A stretch of DNA of 28,643 nucleotides, from contig BEXV01000073.1 in NCBI GenBank assembly GCA_003118195.1, positions 120,285-148,927 of the forward strand. The letters are read 5' to 3'. Under the pieces are notes generated by a model that had not been told where the DNA came from, made no database searches, and saw nothing but the letters and a program-made list of their open reading frames with translations. The DNA is from Hemicentrotus pulcherrimus (Eukaryota; Echinodermata; Echinoidea; Camarodonta; Strongylocentrotidae). The number at the start of each line of letters is the position of its first letter. The first letter of the stretch is position 1. This document shows, piece by piece, positions 1 through 28,643 of the stretch. A program made the translations under genes and the position numbers.

Positions 1-3000
1 AAAAAAAAAAAAAATTAGTCAGTGTCTTAGTTAATTTCAATTGCACTCCCCTAGAAAGAACCCCCCCCCCCTTTCCCTCAACTGGACCCAAGATATACCA
101 CTGACTGCACTGCTATCAAAAGATTCATTTGTGACCTTTACATAATATTCTTTGTCCAATTTGCAGTAAATCCTTACCAATTGGGATATTCATTCAGGAA
201 AAAAAGGAAGCAGTTTATAATTCAAAATATGTTTATTTCTCCTCCCACCCACCAAGGCCAACTTTCAATAATAATCTAATAATGTGAGATGTACAAGAAT
301 GTTTCGTTCATTTTTCCCCGCAAAAAAAAAACACACTAAAACACACAAAAGAATGTTCACTTTTATTCAATCACACTTGATAAGAAAGAGAAAAGGAAGA
401 GAAATCATGCGCCCCAATCAACAATAATTTCAAGTGCATTAGAAAAAGTGAAATGCAAATTTTCTAGCGCTCTTTCCCCGATAATTGATGTTTTGGGGGG
501 ATCTGGTAATGGTCGGGTTTACTAACATGTTCAAATTTCATTATTTTTTTAATAAAACATAGGTCGTTCTTGATAACCTGTCATAAGTCTTGGAATTCAT
601 GAATCCACAAACAAGATTTTGAATGGCAACATTTTAAAAAGTGTTCAGCCTTTTTCAATTAAATTTCATGGGTTTTGTTGTCATATTTAAAAGAAAATCT
701 GTGTAAATTTTACAAGGATTTGTGCTAAAACATCAGACACTGGATTTTTCACATTGTGTAAAGATGGTGCATAGTCTACATTTCCCTAAAACCTTTCCAT
801 TAAATCAATTCCAGCTCTTGGTGAATGTTCAGGCACCAGGTTTATGCTTATTATGCACTAGTGCAATTAAATTTCTTCTCTTTGTATCATTTAAAAAATG
901 ATTATAACTTTGTAGCTAAGTTTAGATCCTTGTAATAATTCACAGGAAGATGAGAAACATTTCTCATGAAATTTATAAAAAGATAGTCAAGCACATTTTA
1001 GATGTTGCCACTCACAGAAAAAACCTAATCTCGCCTTATTAATTAACATTTGCAATGACCTGCATATAGACTGTACACATAGTACATACAGGATCCATGC
1101 ACTGCATGACCAGTATGTTTTAGTATAATTTTTTTTTTACACGTACCAACATACACTGTATAAAGATATTCTTGCTATTGGGGTATATATTATGTACATG
1201 AACATTGAAAATCAAAGCCATGATATCTTTGAAAAATAAAAAAATAAACTAAAACTAAATAGGACATGACTCCTCCCAACAATCCATGACATTTGCAATA
1301 TAAAACGTTTATGAAAATAACTGCTTTTACTGTACCGATTTACTGGGGGCGGGGCATGAATTTTATTCTGTTTTTCTATATTGTTGTGCGGCTTGCAGAA
1401 GAGGTTAACATGTGGTGCTATTCTGAGAAATCACTAATATCTTGAGCCGGAGGCCAGTAGCATTAAATGTATGTAACTTCAAAAATATGTGCTTTTTGGA
1501 TTATTTGATCAATAATTCACCTCTCTTTTTTACTTTTTATTAGTCCCTTAGAGAGAAATCCATGTCTTGTTTAAAATATCTTATGAGATATATGTAGAGC
1601 AGTAACATGCACATGTAATTACGACCTTCTACAAGTGGCACAATGATATACATTTACCATTATGCTGTAAGATGTATACAGATTATCAACGTTCAATTTG
1701 TATGGTTGGTAGCTGCTTTTGACAATACTTTGATTTTGCACAAGAAAGCACCATATATGAATTCATAGGTTTTCTAACGGAGACACTATGACGAGATTGA
1801 GAGATGTAGATTGAAACGTAATATAACTCTTTATAATAAAACATAACACAGATTATAAGCACCATCTAATACAAAAATATACTACCACTTCTAAAGTTCA
1901 AAATTTGTATATAATTTAGGAAAGTAATTTGATCCTCAGATATAACACAAAGTAAAACAAACAAAAAAATGAAACAGAAAAGTGCACTAACAAAACCCAA
2001 GGCACATTAAATATTGAATTGAAGACTGAAAACTATCTAAAGCCTATAAAGATTACTGACTGTAACAGCTACATTCATATAAGTTCCTTGATCTCCAAAA
2101 TTGCTGGACTAAAAACATCTACGGTAGATACAAAATGAATGAAATTGAAAAAGATATTTGTATGGCTAGAAAGCCTATGTCTGCGCAGTTTGTACATACA
2201 CATAACTGCGTGATTGTGAGAAACCACAACGCACAACACCAAATCATCATCTGTAATATGATATGTTTTCATTCAAAATTTGAGTCAGAATTATTGGGAA
2301 AAAAACATTAATTTTAGCCTTGAAAAGTAATCTTTCACTAAAAAATCCTGATCTGGAACCTTTCTTTTTGCAATGTCAACTAAGACACATCTGACTGTTT
2401 TTGTGAAATTTTGTTTTGCTTGAAATCTGATCTTTTGCACACTTAGTCTAGAAGATAAGGAATGATTAAAGCATTAGAGGAAGATACAAGAAAACCCTTG
2501 TCATTTTTAGAGTTAGACACAGGGCTCCCATCATACATCTAGAAACATTACTGCCTATTGCCTGCAGTAGCCAAAACTTTGGTTTTGTTCTTGATCAAGA
2601 TGCATGGAATTTCATTTTAGGTACCAAAAGAAAAAGATAGTTTGATTACACAATATATCCCTTCTCTACTTCTATGTAATAATATAATGAGAATTCTGGA
2701 GATATTTTGTTCAAGTATATATAAAATAGAAAATAATTCATTCAATTAAAAAAAAAAAATCTTATTTACATACAATCAATGTTCAACGTTATTGATCTTG
2801 GCAAATAGATACACTTCTATAACATACTACATATTTGTCCTCAAATGATCAAAGCACAGCAGCTAGAATGCAAAGATATTGATGTTCTACAAAATAATTA
2901 CAAAAATAGCTTGCTTTAAAGTAACATTCAACAAAAATCATGTAGTATTGGAAGATAAAATGTAATCTGTATATTTGTTATAGTTCTCAATTCTAGTACT

Positions 3001-4196
3001 CTGTATTTAAGCACACTTAATGGTAGGACACAATGAGTTCAAGGGTGCAAATAAAACTATTGTCCAGTAATACCTTGTTCAGATATAAAACAGAGCTTAG
3101 TGAACACGCTCAAATCCTTTGTTGCATACAGTTGCCATTCTGTTACACCAGAACAAAATATTACTGGCTTTTTTTGCGATGGTTTACCCCACCACATTTA
3201 AACAAGCCAAAATTCATCAATTTGACCAAAAGGTAGTAAGGTTTACTGGCCATCATCCTGGTTTCTCCAACTTTTAAAGCTAGAGAAAAAAAAAATTGTG
3301 TGTAAAATGTTTGTGAATTTTGAGAGTGGTATTAAAGATTCATCTACACGCTGAAAAAATTACAGGCGATTGAATCACAACTGATATAAACACTGGATAT
3401 TTGCAAGTCATTAAATTTTCTTGCCTCAAAATTAGCTGTCACTCGCAAATCATGGCCTACCCTAAAGGTACATCAACATATTCTAATTATTATCAAATGT
3501 TTGGATCAAATACTTTTGAAAGAACTTTTCCTTTGATCAAATTAATTAGCACTGCATTTCAATACATCATTTAGAATCACGTAATTGCACTTATCAGGTA
3601 ATCATCATATAATACACAACAAATATATTTAGTTGCTATTGTCTCTCACACTGCAAGAATACTACAATCTGGCCAGCATGCACAGAGTATTAATATCCCA
3701 GTCATGACACCAACTGGCCATTCGTGAGGAGGATTCATAATTGTAGTCCAAAAATTCTTTGAATTTTTCATAATCATCTATAAATATATATCCCTTTGTA
3801 AATTTGTATACATATCTTTTATACATACATATGATCTTTAGACAATGATGTACTTGATATACTTCAAACAACAGAAATGTAAATGATCATACTATATTTT
3901 GCAGATGGCCTCCACACAATGCTACCTACAAAAAAGCCCATCCTTGATGAAATATTGTATTCTGTTTTTTCAAGAAAAGATGAAAACATTCTTTCATCCC
4001 TTGCTCTCTAGGTTGGTTGTCATAAATGTCATCACATACAAACATAGTTTTCTGTGCTTGATCCACAAACAATGGCTAGACTCTTGGTTGCCACGGTGAT
4101 GCTTCACACATCTATCTTGCTTCTGTATGGTATCCTTTAATTTGGAGAGTCCAGAATAGTTCACAATGGGAGCAAACCTTTCAATTCCTTCCTGAT
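1..4196 (-). other. Probable long 3' UTR and downstream flank
   Basis: AT-rich, with no long open frame and no splice-bounded coding segment on either strand. Candidate polyadenylation signals on the minus strand include ATTAAA at 4136-4141 (56 bases past the stop) and AATAAA at 1536-1541, 1362-1367, 362-367 and 232-237; which one is used cannot be told. A Pumilio-type TGTAAATA lies at 2763-2770 (minus strand), which would fit UTR sequence. Homopolymer runs open the window (poly-A 1-14, poly-C about 61-72). Confidence 0.5.
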
Positions 4197-26463
<22,267 letters not shown>

Positions 26464-28643
26464 CTGCAAAACAAGAATGAAGATACAGCCACATTAATCA
26501 TATGAGTAATTGTATGACATTTCTGGTGAAGTAATTGCTCTGTGGTAAATATCGTATTTCTGCAAAAGGTATATTTCTACTGTGTTACAGGAAAACACGC
26601 CTCCTTTGGGTTTCTTAGTTTTTTTTTGTTTGTTAGTTTGTTTGTTGTTGTTGTTGTTTTTTTGTTGTTTTTTTTTGGGGGGGGGTTGCATCATATGGGC
26701 ACTGGTGAAAACAAAAAAAAAGAACTGTAAAAATTGTCAAACTTTTAAGTCAATATGTTTACAGTATAAAGTATTGATTCTCTTGTTATTGTTAACACTG
26801 TTGGACATTTTGTCAAAGACAAAGAATTATATGTTGTTACACTTTTAATAAAAAGTATAATTATTATTATCATGCATTACTGGAAATAAGGGATTGGGCC
26901 CTAGGAGAGATAATAAAGCACTGATACACCCTCCATCTTTGTCATGAAATATGATACAAGAGCAAAACCTCCAATGAGAAAAGTGATATGGAAGATCAAC
27001 CTCCAAATTTCTCAACTTGTGAAATATGGTGGTAGTAATTGATTGATATATGTAGAAAGAAGACGTTCACTCATAGTTTTTTAAACAAAGGAACCAGCAT
27101 ACGCAGGTCCCATAAAAAGCTTCAATACAGTGTTCATTTTTAAAAAAAATTTATAGACAGTGCTTTATTTTCCTTCATATTCAAATGCATATAACTTGTG
27201 TCATTGCAATTGTTGACATTTTCTATTAGTAATTGGTACTTATCTTTAAACGTGTACTGACAAGTTTGAAGAAAAAAATGAACAGCACTGAGAAAGAACT
27301 ACTAGGGAAAGTCATAGAAAGCACACTGGTAGAGCCTATGTTTCTTATACATGTAACACATGTATCTCTGGGTCGAAATACAACAAATATAAGAGCGGTA
27401 TTGAAAAGCTTATACACTTAAAATAAATGCAGAAATTAAAAGATTATCTCAAGATATCAAATTTACTATATTAATTTCAAACCAGTGCCAGCATAATCAC
27501 AACATGAATGCAATCTTTTTGTCTTATGTATGATTCAAAAGAAAAAATAAGCATTAGAAGTGCATTTTTAAATCTGATTAGCAATATGTTCAAAACTGAT
27601 TTACAGCATTAAACTGTTATTCTTTACAAGATTTGAGATGGGTGGTTAGATGATTGTTATTATTGGGGGCTCAAATAAACAAATACAAAGAAAACAAGTA
27701 AATGAACAATGGATAGGAGTTTGCCTAGCATTTTAATCAAGTTCAAAATTCCCTATCAACCAGTTTTTACAATATCTGATTGCTTCATTGTTATTACATG
27801 GTCAATTGGTCATACTGAAAAGACCGACAAAAGATCGACGACAGACCGAACAAAACATTACATGACACCAAATGGCCATTAATCGATTGGTTTGCAGTAG
27901 GCACAGAGTTAGTTTGGCAGTGTAACTTAGGTATTACAGCACATCACAAGAAGCTTATGAAGCTATGTATTGTCAATAGTAGTTAAAACCTTCATGTAGG
28001 CATTCAACAACTTTGATATTTGAAGTCTTTTTATCTGGTAGCAATGCATGAACCTGAGACTGAGACAGTACAAATCTACAAAAAACTCCTGCATGAAAAT
28101 ACAACAAAAAAGTGGGGAAATGTTTTTTTTTTCAATATAAGGGCTTTTATTTTTTCAAAGCAAAACGAAACAAATCAAGACAAAAAACCAGACCTTTAAC
28201 TAATCAATTAGCTATCTCTTAAGTACTGTAGAGTCTAGAGAGAAAAATAGTTTCATGGACATTTAATGGATGCCGAGCAATTTATCTCTGGTAAGCTCAA
28301 AAAGAGATCTGGAGAAAAACAATGTTAAGACTTCTTGTAAAGAAACATAAAAATACTAAGCAACTGGCGTGAGAAAATCCATATATCCTACAGAAATGAT
28401 CAGGAGCTCCCATTTAAAAAAAAACAGCTTTTCTATAGGTATAGGGTAGCAGTTCTACAAGGGGTTTTGGAGCTCAATGCCCCCCTCCCCCCTTACAACA
28501 AAAAAATAAAATAAAAAGCAGGATAACCCATTAATATAAAATAAAACTTCTTCAAGTTCTCCCACCCCCCCCTAAAAAGAGTTTAAAAAATTAAAAAATT
28601 AAACGAGGATGTGGAAATTAATGCTCCACTCTACCCCCCCCCC
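26464..28643 (-). other. 5' intron of the FCHSD gene, running off the window
   Basis: Starts at the acceptor of the F-BAR exon. Contains a T/TTG-rich run ending in poly-G (26615-26686) and poly-C runs near 28480-28570 and at the window end. No further F-BAR exon was found on either strand. Confidence 0.65.

Overview
The window is animal (eukaryotic) nuclear DNA: AT-rich, with small exons bounded by GT..AG signals, introns of about 0.5 to 7 kb, short inverted-repeat transposons (MITEs) and long GA/CT microsatellites. One ambiguous base at 24988 points to a draft assembly. The intron and MITE style suggests a marine invertebrate, possibly an echinoderm, but nothing here proves the phylum.

One gene explains nearly all coding signal. 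It lies on the minus strand and is the 3' two-thirds of an FCHSD-type gene (F-BAR plus two SH3 domains; family of vertebrate FCHSD1/FCHSD2 and Drosophila nervous wreck). Its 5' exons, with the promoter and most of the F-BAR domain, lie beyond the right edge. From right to left the exons are: end of F-BAR (26368-26463), helical region (19139-19288), a Ser-rich start leading into a second helix (16192-16336), a Trp-containing helix with a Gln/His linker (15122-15321), a linker plus the start of SH3-1 (14194-14340), middle of SH3-1 (13349-13432), end of SH3-1 plus a poly-Gln linker (12182-12407), SH3-2 (10943-11151), a very large exon (about 6690-10268), a proline-rich exon (5451-5640), a linker (4826-4938), and the last coding exon ending in the PDZ-ligand-like tail VSYV (4197-4289). 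All reading phases agree across the junctions. This was worked out by hand from splice signals and frame.

The most unusual element is the large exon: about 1160 to 1190 open codons after SH3-2, including about 56 degenerate copies of a pentapeptide (H/R-R-Q-D/G-P) and a textbook class I SH3 ligand (RKLPPLP). It enters in phase 0. It either ends at its own stop with two AATAAA signals just beyond, or leaves through a weak GC donor in phase 0. The exons on either side are also phase-compatible, so it can be skipped. The gene may therefore make a short form and one or two giant forms.

The second unusual theme is decayed exon copies. Three of the internal exons have recognisable degenerate duplicates in adjacent introns (14403-14511; 16449-16661 and 16796-16860; 18188-18228 and about 18850-19055). 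One copy carries a MITE insertion and another contains a long CT microsatellite that probably grew from the exon's own CT-rich stretch.

Regions 1-4196, 19289-26367 and 26464-28643 show no supported gene. The first is probably 3' UTR and flank; the other two are introns.
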